Shown in pieces: positions 1 through 5,499 of a stretch of 7,004 nt of DNA (within the stretch, counting starts at the first letter, position 1; each line of letters begins with the position of its first letter). The notes under the pieces were generated by a model, which worked only from the letters and a program-made list of their open reading frames with translations, searched no databases and was not told the DNA's origin. The stretch comes from Methanobacterium sp. (GTDB taxonomy: Archaea; Methanobacteriota; Methanobacteria; Methanobacteriales; Methanobacteriaceae), in assembly GCA_003164415.1 (NCBI GenBank), contig PLTK01000210.1:1-7004 (forward strand). The letters are read 5' to 3'. The position numbers were made by a program, and so were the translations under genes.

Positions 1-804
1 ATAGGTGAAGACATGAAAGAAGCAGTTAAAAATGCAAATATAAATGCAAAGGTAATTACAGTCGAATCCCATGGAGGGCTCGGAGAGGGAGACAATACAG
101 AAGGAGCCATAGCAGTTTTAAATGCCGCATCCAAGGAAGGAGTTATACCAATAAGCGAAATGGAACGCCAGAATAAAATGCTGTTACTAGCTACACAAAT
201 AGAAAAAACCAGAGGAATGGCCCAAGGAGGATATATTAAACCTTCTTATGGTGATAATAAAGTGAAAGTAGCCAAATTACTCCTTGATGGGTTGAAAAAA
301 GGCGATAAAATAGCTTTAGTACTTAATGCTAAGAAGGAGACATCGTACCTGTTTTCAGATATACTAAAAATTCCCTTTGAAAAACACTTTTCAAACAATA
401 AAATAACCATTTTAGCAAACCTCGATGAGAATATTGGACTTCCAAGGATTAGACAACATGCAATAAATATTAAAAAAGAACTATCAGAAAACGGAATCAT
501 TATTGATGCTATTACAGGTGGACTTGACGAATATCCCATATCAGGGAAGGTAGCAGTTGAAATATTGAAGGATGAAAAATTTGATATCATAGTTGTTGCA
601 GGAGTTCCGCATGCTTTACCAATAGAAGAAATTGAAACCACTAAAATAGCTGTTACAGACGGTCCTAGGTTGGTTGAACCTCTTAAAAAATTAGGATACA
701 ACCATGTTATTACAGAACTTGATGCCCATGCTAAAACACTTGGAACAGACCAGATTGTGCCATCAGATTTTGGAGATGCTTTAAAAGCATTGATGGATAT
801 TTAA
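1..804 (+). CDS. cfbD: Ni-sirohydrochlorin a,c-diamide reductive cyclase subunit CfbD (3' part; start off window)
   Basis: The frame is open from base 1 (Ile-Gly-Glu-Asp before the first Met), so the gene starts upstream and about 267 C-terminal residues are visible. The opening IGED matches the segment that follows the conserved Cys region of nitrogenase alpha/beta-like proteins. Later motifs, which I recall from the methanogen NifD-like family now called CfbD, are VLNAKKET, GLPRIRQHA, GGLDEYP and AGVPHALP. In that family CfbD works with the NifH-like CfbC, using ATP and low-potential electrons, to reduce and cyclise Ni-sirohydrochlorin a,c-diamide to seco-F430, the precursor of the methyl-CoM reductase cofactor F430. 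The visible part has no cysteine, as expected if the cluster ligands lie in the missing N-terminal half. Product is cytosolic. The TAA stop is followed closely by a promoter for the next gene, so this is probably the end of its transcription unit. Assignment is by remembered motifs; another NifD-like methanogen paralogue is the main alternative. Confidence 0.78.
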   Translation: MGEDMKEAVKNANINAKVITVESHGGLGEGDNTEGAIAVLNAASKEGVIPISEMERQNKMLLLATQIEKTRGMAQGGYIKPSYGDNKVKVAKLLLDGLKKGDKIALVLNAKKETSYLFSDILKIPFEKHFSNNKITILANLDENIGLPRIRQHAINIKKELSENGIIIDAITGGLDEYPISGKVAVEILKDEKFDIIVVAGVPHALPIEEIETTKIAVTDGPRLVEPLKKLGYNHVITELDAHAKTLGTDQIVPSDFGDALKALMDI

Positions 805-822
805 AGAATTTTTATATATAAT
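803..822 (+). promoter_or_regulatory. Archaeal promoter (BRE + TATA box) for the nucleotidyltransferase-cupin gene
   Basis: TTTATATA lies at 811-818 inside a longer T/A alternation (809-822), preceded by a purine-rich BRE-like AAAGAA at 803-808 that overlaps the cfbD stop codon. A start site about 25 bases after the box (roughly 838-845) would leave a leader of about 35-40 bases before the ATG at 880, enough to hold the Shine-Dalgarno. This is the best TATA box in the window. Confidence 0.6.
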
Positions 823-870
823 AGATTTAATAGTATACCCATATTAGAATAATCATTTTTAAATTTGTAA

Positions 871-876
871 GGTGAT
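871..876 (+). promoter_or_regulatory. Shine-Dalgarno GGTGAT
   Basis: GGTGAT is fully complementary to the usual archaeal 16S rRNA 3' end (ATCACC) and ends three bases before the ATG at 880, which fixes that start. Confidence 0.75.
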
Positions 877-879
877 ATT

Positions 880-1887
880 ATGACAAAAACCATTGGAATG
901 ATACTTTGTGGAGGCTTCGGAAAGAGGCTAAGACCTTTAACTGAAACAATTCCCAAACCGCTCATAGAGATTAAAGATAATTACACTATTTTAGACAAAC
1001 AACTCTTTGACTTTAAAAATGCTGGAGTTGACAAAGTACTCCTTTTAACAGGATTTTTAAGTGAAAAAATTCGAGAACGATACGGAGACGAATATAGAGG
1101 CGTCGAAATTGAATACATCGTTGAAGATGAACCTTTAGGGACATTAAATGCCATTAAATTAGGCATGGATGTTATTAAAGATGGAGAACAGTGCGTTATT
1201 CGAAATGGTGATGTTGTAGCAGACCTAAATATTAAAAAAATGATCGAACAGGGCCAGAAATCAGATTACCCCCTTTCAATATTTGTTACCAAAATGGTTT
1301 CACCCTACGGGATTGTTGAGATAAGTGGAGATAGGCTTGTCTCATTCAAAGAGAAACCAGTATTAGATTATTATATTAACGGCGGAGTTTACTTTTCAAA
1401 GGGCGAAATAGACTTTGGAAGTTTTGAAGTAGGAGATATTGAAAAAACTGTATTTCCTATGTTAGCTAAAGACAATAAGTTAGGTTATTATAAAGAAAAT
1501 GGATTATTCTGGATGGCCATAGATACTTCTAAAGAACTTGAATCGATTAAAAAGGAATATGAAAACAGAGAAGATAAACCATGGGGATACGAGAAGATAC
1601 TTATTAATACCGAGAAGTATCTGACAAAAGAATTATTTTTAAGAGAAGGATACCAAACCTCTTTCCATTACCATGCCCACAAAGATGAAACCATGTACAT
1701 TGTAAGTGGTGCAGGTTATATTGAATTTGAGGATCGTAAAGAATATTTCGGAAAGAATGATACCATTCGAATAGAACCCAAAGAAGTACATTCAATAGTT
1801 GCAATGGAAAATACGGTTCTACATGAAATCTCAACACCCCATTTAAATGATACCATCAGGGTTAAAGATTATTACAAAACACGTTAA
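880..1887 (+). CDS. Sugar-phosphate nucleotidyltransferase fused to a C-terminal cupin domain
   Basis: The protein has 335 residues and two domains. Residues 4 to about 228 form a nucleotidyltransferase of the RmlA/mannose-1-phosphate guanylyltransferase type. The signature loop runs from C10-G-G-F-G-K-R-L-R-P-L-T to P25-K-P-L. The substrate motif E84-P-L-G-T, the metal-site G110-D111, a Y-G-I-V-E stretch, F-K-E-K-P and N-G-G-V-Y follow in the usual order. Residue 233 begins K-P-W-G-Y-E, the typical entry to a type II phosphomannose isomerase-like cupin. Candidate metal ligands are H263, H265, H267, E270 and H304, with G277-A-G after the first motif. The likely reaction is NTP + sugar-1-phosphate to NDP-sugar + PPi, feeding surface glycans. 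The cupin may isomerise or epimerise the sugar, or only bind it. At 335 residues it is much shorter than classical bifunctional isomerase/guanylyltransferases (about 470). Which nucleotide and sugar are used cannot be read from sequence. It has its own promoter and a T10 tract after the stop. Confidence 0.82.
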   Translation: MTKTIGMILCGGFGKRLRPLTETIPKPLIEIKDNYTILDKQLFDFKNAGVDKVLLLTGFLSEKIRERYGDEYRGVEIEYIVEDEPLGTLNAIKLGMDVIKDGEQCVIRNGDVVADLNIKKMIEQGQKSDYPLSIFVTKMVSPYGIVEISGDRLVSFKEKPVLDYYINGGVYFSKGEIDFGSFEVGDIEKTVFPMLAKDNKLGYYKENGLFWMAIDTSKELESIKKEYENREDKPWGYEKILINTEKYLTKELFLREGYQTSFHYHAHKDETMYIVSGAGYIEFEDRKEYFGKNDTIRIEPKEVHSIVAMENTVLHEISTPHLNDTIRVKDYYKTR

Positions 1888-1897
1888 ACAAACCTAA

Positions 1898-1907
1898 TTT
1901 TTTTTTT
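1898..1907 (+). terminator. T10 tract after the nucleotidyltransferase gene
   Basis: Ten consecutive T residues lie 10 bases after the TAA stop, with no GC-rich stem before them, as is usual for archaeal intrinsic termination. An A7 run follows at once, so the element is T-rich on both strands. The A-rich stretch continuing to about 1918 (AAAAATAAAT) could also serve as a weak TATA box for hisH, with a start site near 1939; that second role is a guess. Confidence 0.5.
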
Positions 1908-1947
1908 AAAAAAATAAATGATACAATTGTAATAAGGGCAGGAAAAC

Positions 1948-2562
1948 ATGATAACCATTATAGATTATGGATCAGGAAACCTTAAGAGCATAAAAAATGG
2001 TTTTAAAAAGATTAACGCCGATGCAATTGTTTCTTCTTCATTAAAAGATATTGAAGATGCTGAAGTGCTCGTATTACCTGGGGTGGGTGCTTTTGGAACA
2101 GCCATGGAGAATCTAAATAAATATAAAGAATCTATAGATAATCATATAGAGTCAAATAAACCTTTTTTAGGAATTTGTCTTGGATTGCAGGTTCTTTTTA
2201 CTTCCAGCGAGGAAACACCAGATATTCCAGGATTAGATATTTTCAAGGGAGAAGTTTTACATTTTCCAGATTCTTTGAAATTAGAAGGACTTAAAATACC
2301 CCAAATGGGATGGAATCAGCTTAAAATTAGAAATGAATGTCCAATTTTAGATGGTATGGGTAATGATTTTATGTATTTTGTTCATTCTTATTATGTAAAT
2401 CCCGAAGATAAGAATATAATTGCAGCTACAGTAAATTATGGTATTGATGTACCCGCTGTAATTTGTAGCGATAATATTGTTGCAACCCAATTTCATCCAG
2501 AAAAAAGCGGTGAAAAAGGGCTACAGATACTTAGAAACTTCGTTAAAATGATTTCTAAATAG
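1948..2562 (+). CDS. hisH: Imidazole glycerol phosphate synthase, glutamine amidotransferase subunit HisH
   Basis: This is a complete 204-residue class I glutamine amidotransferase, the usual HisH length. It opens with the HisH hallmark I-I-D-Y-G-S-G-N-L (4-12), followed by L-P-G-V-G-A-F-G (43-50). The nucleophile elbow G-I-C77-L-G-L-Q holds the catalytic Cys, and Q-F-H183-P-E185-K-S supplies the His and Glu of the triad. HisH hydrolyses glutamine and channels ammonia to HisF, which makes imidazole glycerol phosphate and AICAR in histidine biosynthesis. No other his gene is visible nearby, so the HisF partner must be encoded elsewhere or off the window. The ATG at 1948 has a modest Shine-Dalgarno (AGGA near 1940-1943); no alternative start is needed because the family begins right here. 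A T8 tract follows the stop. Confidence 0.96.
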   Translation: MITIIDYGSGNLKSIKNGFKKINADAIVSSSLKDIEDAEVLVLPGVGAFGTAMENLNKYKESIDNHIESNKPFLGICLGLQVLFTSSEETPDIPGLDIFKGEVLHFPDSLKLEGLKIPQMGWNQLKIRNECPILDGMGNDFMYFVHSYYVNPEDKNIIAATVNYGIDVPAVICSDNIVATQFHPEKSGEKGLQILRNFVKMISK

Positions 2563-2563
2563 A

Positions 2564-2571
2564 TTTTTTTT
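2564..2571 (+). terminator. T8 tract after hisH
   Basis: Eight T residues start one base after the TAG stop of hisH, a typical stemless archaeal terminator. It suggests that hisH and the PurM-like gene 112 bp downstream are transcribed separately. Confidence 0.5.
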
Positions 2572-2584
2572 GTAAAAACAATCA

Positions 2585-2600
2585 AAATAAATATAATAAT
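2585..2600 (+). promoter_or_regulatory. Possible TATA box for the PurM-like gene
   Basis: AAATAAATATAATAAT is the best-placed A/T box in the hisH to PurM-like gap. A start site about 25 bases on would lie near 2618 and give a leader of about 55 bases. The whole gap is AT-rich, so the call is weak. Confidence 0.3.
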
Positions 2601-2625
2601 TATGATATTAATTTTTAACAGATAA

Positions 2626-2635
2626 GTATTAATAC
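2626..2635. repeat. Perfect 10-bp palindrome GTATTAATAC in the leader/promoter gap
   Basis: GTATTAATAC is exactly self-complementary and sits between the candidate TATA box and the start codon of the PurM-like gene, where an archaeal repressor operator would be expected. One copy only; chance occurrence in AT-rich DNA is quite possible. Confidence 0.3.
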
Positions 2636-2674
2636 ATTCAAATGCATAGATCAACATATAAAAAGGTGTAGTAA

Positions 2675-4036
2675 GTGGATATAGAAGGATTCGTAAGGCG
2701 TAACATCAAAGATGAGGACGAAAGTACAGTCCAGAAAACCTTAACAGATAAAATTTTGGAATACAAAAATATTGATCAAAATCAGGCCAATGCAATGGCT
2801 GCAGCTGTTATTGAAGAGGTTAAAAATACACTTAAAATTGATTCCTACCCCGATGAGTTTATGAGGGATCTAATAAAATATCCTGAATCAGACGTATCAA
2901 TGGGAGATATAGGTGTAGGATCTAGGGGTGCAGGAGATTTCTTTGTACATAGGAAGATTGCCGAAATTATATCAAACACCAATAGTAGTGCATATATATC
3001 ACCCTCTGCCCAAGATGATGGCGGTGTGGTAAAAGCTGAAATAGATTCAAAGGATGTTTATATAACAACAGCTGTAGATGGCATTCACTCAAGGCTTAGT
3101 GAATATCCTTTTTTAGGAGGATTTCATGTTGCAAGAGCAACCCTGAGGGATGTTTGTGTTATGGGAGCAGATCCTATTGCAATGTTAAGCGATCTTCACC
3201 TTGCAGACGATGGAGATGTTGGGAAATTATTTGATTTTACTGCTGGAGTTTGTGCAGTATCAGAACTTGTCGATGTACCCCTTGTAGCGGGGAGTACCCT
3301 TAGAGTAGGTGGAGACATGGTCTTAGGAGACCGTTTAGTTAGTGCAGTGGGCGCTGTAGGAATATCAAAGCATCCACCCACAGCAAGGAAAAGAGCCGAA
3401 TCTGGCGATATAATACTCCTTACAGAAGGTTCAGGTGGCGGTACCATCTCGACAACTGCCATATATCACGGAATGTTTGATGTTGTGCGGGAAACCATGG
3501 ACATCAGCTTTATAAAAGCTTCAGAGGCCATATTCAAGGCAGGATTGTTACCAGAAGTTCATGCCATGACAGATGTTACTAATGGAGGACTAAGAGGAGA
3601 TGCACATGAAATAACCAAAACTACTGGTCTTGGTTTGACATTCTACGAAGACAAAATAAGGGCCATGGTAAATCCTAAAGTTCTTGATATGCTAGAAAAA
3701 TTAGATATTGATCCATTGGGAGTTTCTGTTGATTCTTTAATGATAATAGCTCCAGAAGATATTGCAATACAAGTCAAAAATACCATATCAAACGCAGGCG
3801 TTAGAATAGATGAAATTGGATTTGTTGACGAAACAGGCGTATCTAAATTAATCACAGAAACTGGAGAAGAAGAATTAAAACCACTATTCAGAGAAGCAGC
3901 CTACACCAAGATAAAGAAGATAGTTGGAGATATTGAACCCGAAAATTTCGAAGCTATGAAAGAAAAAGTACAAAAAGCAGCACTTGACGCTATAAAAAAG
4001 AAGGATAGGATTGTGAAAACCATTAACGACAGATAA
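2675..4036 (+). CDS. PurM/HypE (AIR synthase-related) superfamily protein of unknown function, archaeal long form
   Basis: This 453-residue cytosolic protein starts at GTG with AAGGTG at 2663-2668, six bases upstream. The superfamily core spans about 70-400. S111-A-Q-D-D-G-G is the ATP/Mg-binding N-terminal motif, and T-A-V-D135-G is the second acidic site. R155-A-T-L-R-D-V-C-V-M-G-A-D-P corresponds to the 'amGa.P' segment, and V202-P-L-V-A-G-S-T to 'ipivGGdT'. E251-G-S-G-G-G-T and M298-T-D-V-T-N-G-G-L mark the C-terminal half. These proteins (PurM, ThiL, SelD, HypE) bind ATP and make phosphorylated or phosphate-activated products. This one is 100 or more residues longer than HypE, ThiL or SelD, with a helical charged N-terminal extension (about 1-70) and a Lys/Glu-rich tail (about 400-453). 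It lacks the HypE C-terminal Cys motif and has no SelD-type N-terminal Cys/Sec. I cannot name a substrate. Archaeal AIR synthase-related homologues without assigned function exist. It may be co-transcribed with the next gene, 52 bp on. Confidence 0.85.
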   Translation: MDIEGFVRRNIKDEDESTVQKTLTDKILEYKNIDQNQANAMAAAVIEEVKNTLKIDSYPDEFMRDLIKYPESDVSMGDIGVGSRGAGDFFVHRKIAEIISNTNSSAYISPSAQDDGGVVKAEIDSKDVYITTAVDGIHSRLSEYPFLGGFHVARATLRDVCVMGADPIAMLSDLHLADDGDVGKLFDFTAGVCAVSELVDVPLVAGSTLRVGGDMVLGDRLVSAVGAVGISKHPPTARKRAESGDIILLTEGSGGGTISTTAIYHGMFDVVRETMDISFIKASEAIFKAGLLPEVHAMTDVTNGGLRGDAHEITKTTGLGLTFYEDKIRAMVNPKVLDMLEKLDIDPLGVSVDSLMIIAPEDIAIQVKNTISNAGVRIDEIGFVDETGVSKLITETGEEELKPLFREAAYTKIKKIVGDIEPENFEAMKEKVQKAALDAIKKKDRIVKTINDR

Positions 4037-4075
4037 GAAATCCAATTCTTCCAATTTCACCATTAAATAAAAGAT

Positions 4076-4083
4076 AGGGTGGT
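4076..4083 (+). promoter_or_regulatory. Shine-Dalgarno AGGGTGGT deciding a TTG start
   Basis: AGGGTGGT resembles the archaeal consensus AGGTGAT and ends five bases before the TTG at 4089. No in-frame ATG occurs until residue 56, past the membrane segment, so this site supports the TTG start. Confidence 0.6.
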
Positions 4084-4088
4084 ATTTA

Positions 4089-4535
4089 TTGATAAAAGAA
4101 GATGTTAATGGGATTTTTTTTAGTACAGATGTTGCATTGGGGTTGATTCCCCTTATAATCCTTATTTTAACAGTTGCTAATACAAATATAGATTATACAG
4201 ATTTATACTTAGAAAAACAATACTTTCAAAAGGCACAAGATACAGCTGAACTCATGTCTACGTACACAGAACACAGTGATCAGACCCTACTTCAAAAAGT
4301 ATCAAATGCAATTTCAGAAAACCAGAATAAAAAGATAGGAATAGAAAGGGCAAAGAATATTACATCACCATTTTTTGAAAGAACTATCGGAAAAATGAAA
4401 TATCGTCTTGAGGAAATAAACTACCTCCAAGGGTCGGAAATAATTTCTAATGGAGACATTAAAACTGCTAAAAATGTTGGTGTAGCTGTAAAGTGTTATG
4501 GCAATTATCTGTTTAAGTTATATGTATGGCAATAG
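4089..4535 (+). CDS. Small membrane-anchored protein with pilin-like N-terminus (function unknown)
   Basis: The protein has 148 residues and a TTG start backed by a good Shine-Dalgarno. A short charged head (K3, E4, D5) is followed by N-G-I-F-F-S-T-D-V-A-L-G and a hydrophobic segment at about 15-30. This recalls the 'G-F-x-F-T-L-D-A' openings of archaeal pilin-like or exported proteins, with G8 as a possible processing site, though the usual K/R before it is absent. The rest (31-148) is a soluble, polar and probably helical domain. It holds one Cys (C136) and ends in a beta-like stretch N-Y-L-F-K-L-Y-V-W-Q. The likely topology is one membrane span with the domain outside. It lies 52 bp after the PurM-like gene and 81 bp before a multi-pass PAP2-like gene. 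I do not recognise a named family; a surface or pseudopilin-like role is inference from the N-terminus. Confidence 0.7.
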   Translation: MIKEDVNGIFFSTDVALGLIPLIILILTVANTNIDYTDLYLEKQYFQKAQDTAELMSTYTEHSDQTLLQKVSNAISENQNKKIGIERAKNITSPFFERTIGKMKYRLEEINYLQGSEIISNGDIKTAKNVGVAVKCYGNYLFKLYVWQ

Positions 4536-4541
4536 AATGCT

Positions 4542-4567
4542 CCATAAACATAATCTATTGGTTATGG
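4542..4567 (+). terminator. Weak hairpin after the small membrane protein gene
   Basis: CCATAA (4542-4547) and TTATGG (4562-4567) form a 6-bp inverted repeat with a 14-base loop, followed by CTTTTC. It begins six bases after the TAG stop. Stem and T-run are both poor, so this is a tentative call. Confidence 0.2.
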
Positions 4568-4573
4568 CTTTTC

Positions 4574-4584
4574 AATATAATATA
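4574..4584 (+). promoter_or_regulatory. Possible TATA box for the PAP2-like gene
   Basis: AATATAATATA lies about 38 bases before the ATG at 4617. Initiation about 25 bases downstream would fall near 4602-4605, just at the AGGAAG Shine-Dalgarno (4604-4609), giving a very short leader. Confidence 0.35.
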
Positions 4585-4616
4585 CCTGGATTAAATAGTA
4601 CTTAGGAAGTTTATCT

Positions 4617-5222
4617 ATGGATACTCAACAGGAATCTACATCTAAAAAAAGGATTGCAAGGTTAATCTCTAATATTACACAACCTCCTGTTGTATCTATT
4701 CCCACATTTGCAATCATAAATTATGTTCTGTTAGGGTTCAACAATTCAATGGTAATAACCATAATATGCTGGATATTTGGGGCATTTCTACCTATTACTA
4801 CATCTTTAATTCTTATTAGGAAGATGCACACAGATATAGATATAACTGATAGGACTAAGCGTACTTTACCATTATTTTTCGCTGTATGTTCATATCTAAT
4901 AGGATTTCTTGTTTTGTTGTCTATGGGTGCTCCTGCATTAACAACGGCATTAATGTTAATATACTCCACCAATACACTTATCATCCTTTTTATTAACTTG
5001 TCGTGGAAGATCAGTATCCATACCATGGGAGTAGCCGGCCCTACAGTTGCTTTAACCTACTTATTTGGCATTTCAGGTTTATTATTCGGTCTTATAATCC
5101 CATTGGTCATGTGGAGCCGTGTTAGACTTAAAAAACATACAATATCTCAAGTTTTGGCCGGAGGTATCGCGGGTATAATCTTAACATACGTTCAATTGTA
5201 CTTTATATTACCCCTAGTTTAA
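4617..5222 (+). CDS. Divergent PAP2-type (phosphatidic acid phosphatase-like) multi-pass membrane protein
   Basis: The protein has 201 residues and about six hydrophobic spans (roughly 25-45, 46-68, 86-104, 107-128, 138-165, 178-200). The three PAP2 signature regions appear in order but altered. D78-R-T-K-R82-T-L-P85 stands for the first Lys/Arg motif. I132-S133-I-H135 keeps the Ser-x-His of P-S-G-H. S167-R168-x5-H174-x3-Q178 keeps the exact spacing of SR-x5-H-x3-D but has Gln for the last Asp. The two catalytic His are therefore retained. This form resembles a short PAP2-like subfamily known in Bacteroidetes and archaea. Members of the superfamily dephosphorylate lipid phosphates or isoprenyl pyrophosphates at the membrane, and here an archaeal lipid-phosphate substrate would be expected but is unproven. 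The ATG at 4617 has AGGAAG seven bases upstream. Confidence 0.62.
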   Translation: MDTQQESTSKKRIARLISNITQPPVVSIPTFAIINYVLLGFNNSMVITIICWIFGAFLPITTSLILIRKMHTDIDITDRTKRTLPLFFAVCSYLIGFLVLLSMGAPALTTALMLIYSTNTLIILFINLSWKISIHTMGVAGPTVALTYLFGISGLLFGLIIPLVMWSRVRLKKHTISQVLAGGIAGIILTYVQLYFILPLV

Positions 5223-5232
5223 TAATTATAAA

Positions 5233-5238
5233 TTTTTT
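5233..5238 (+). terminator. Short T6 tract after the PAP2-like gene
   Basis: Six T residues lie 10 bases after the TAA stop in an AT-rich stretch with no stem. The rest of the 131-bp gap up to the tRNA contains only AT-rich DNA and the candidate tRNA promoter. Confidence 0.3.
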
Positions 5239-5322
5239 AATAGATATGTCTGAATTCATAAGGTCAAATTTAAATAGAAAAAGAAGTAATTGATATAATG
5301 TTGCTTTTATTCTTGTTTTTAT

Positions 5323-5334
5323 CTAAATAAATAG
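5323..5334 (+). promoter_or_regulatory. Possible TATA box for tRNA-Arg
   Basis: CTAAATAAATAG is centred about 26 bases before the mature tRNA 5' end (5354), the right distance for a start site at or just before the tRNA. A second A/T box, GATATAAT at 5292-5299, would instead give a leader of about 30 bases. Confidence 0.4.
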
Positions 5335-5353
5335 AAAAAAATTCAAGAGATAA

Positions 5354-5425
5354 GCCCTGGTAGTGTAGCGGATATCACGTAGGATTGCGGATCCTATCAC
5401 CCGGGTTCGAGTCCCGGTCAGGGCA
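5354..5425 (+). tRNA. tRNA-Arg (anticodon GCG)
   Basis: The 72 bases fold into a full cloverleaf. The acceptor stem GCCCTGG pairs with TCAGGGC (7 bp, one G-T), with discriminator A at 5425. The D arm has a 3-bp stem plus a T-T mismatch and G-G-A in the loop. The anticodon stem TAGGA/TCCTA (5 bp) encloses TTGCGGA, placing anticodon GCG at 5387-5389. The variable loop is 4 bases, and the T arm CCGGG/CCCGG has loop TTCGAGT. GCG reads CGC and CGU arginine codons. A20 in the D loop and C35 agree with arginine identity known from bacteria. CCA is not encoded, so it is added after transcription. No intron is present. Confidence 0.95.
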
Positions 5426-5432
5426 TTACCTA

Positions 5433-5438
5433 TTTTTT
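5433..5438 (+). terminator. T6 tract after tRNA-Arg
   Basis: Six T residues begin eight bases after the tRNA discriminator base, a plausible stemless terminator for the tRNA transcript before the converging gene. Confidence 0.4.
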
Positions 5439-5470
5439 GAGTTATATGTTCATCAGAGTTGATTAACATT

Positions 5471-5499
5471 AAATCATTATTATATATTTAAGATGATTT
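5471..5499 (-). repeat. 7-bp inverted repeat at the 3' end of the TfrA-like gene
   Basis: AAATCAT (5471-5477) and ATGATTT (5493-5499) are perfect inverted arms around a 15-base A/T loop. The right arm touches the stop codon of the - strand gene. It could be a 3'-end hairpin, but no T-run follows in the - direction, so a terminator role is unsupported. Confidence 0.25.

Noticed and set aside
246..701. 151-codon open frame on the - strand inside the cfbD-like gene
   Set aside because: It lies opposite a well-supported gene, its translation is low-complexity Ser/Ile-rich with no recognisable motif, and it is best explained as a shadow.
2654..2666. TATATAAAAAGG-like box just before the PurM-like gene
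   Set aside because: It looks like a TATA box, but transcription would start near 2685, after the GTG start and its Shine-Dalgarno. That would remove the supported start.
3196..3462. 88-codon open frame on the - strand inside the PurM-like gene
   Set aside because: Pro/Ser/Thr-rich mirror of a conserved glycine-rich region; no motif.
2675..4036. Calling the PurM-like protein HypE, ThiL or SelD
   Set aside because: Length, missing HypE C-terminal Cys motif and missing SelD catalytic Cys/Sec argue against a specific name.
4617..5222. UbiA-type prenyltransferase, suggested by the D-I-D-I-T-D stretch
   Set aside because: At 201 residues it is too short for UbiA, it lacks a second Asp-rich motif, and the Ser-x-His and SR-x5-H pattern fits PAP2 better.
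5298..5330. ATG-initiated 10-codon hydrophobic mini-ORF upstream of the tRNA
   Set aside because: No Shine-Dalgarno before it, and it overlaps the candidate tRNA promoter; random occurrence is likely.
5354..5425. tRNA gene as an integration (att) site
   Set aside because: I see no repeat of the tRNA 3' end, integrase or foreign genes in the window.
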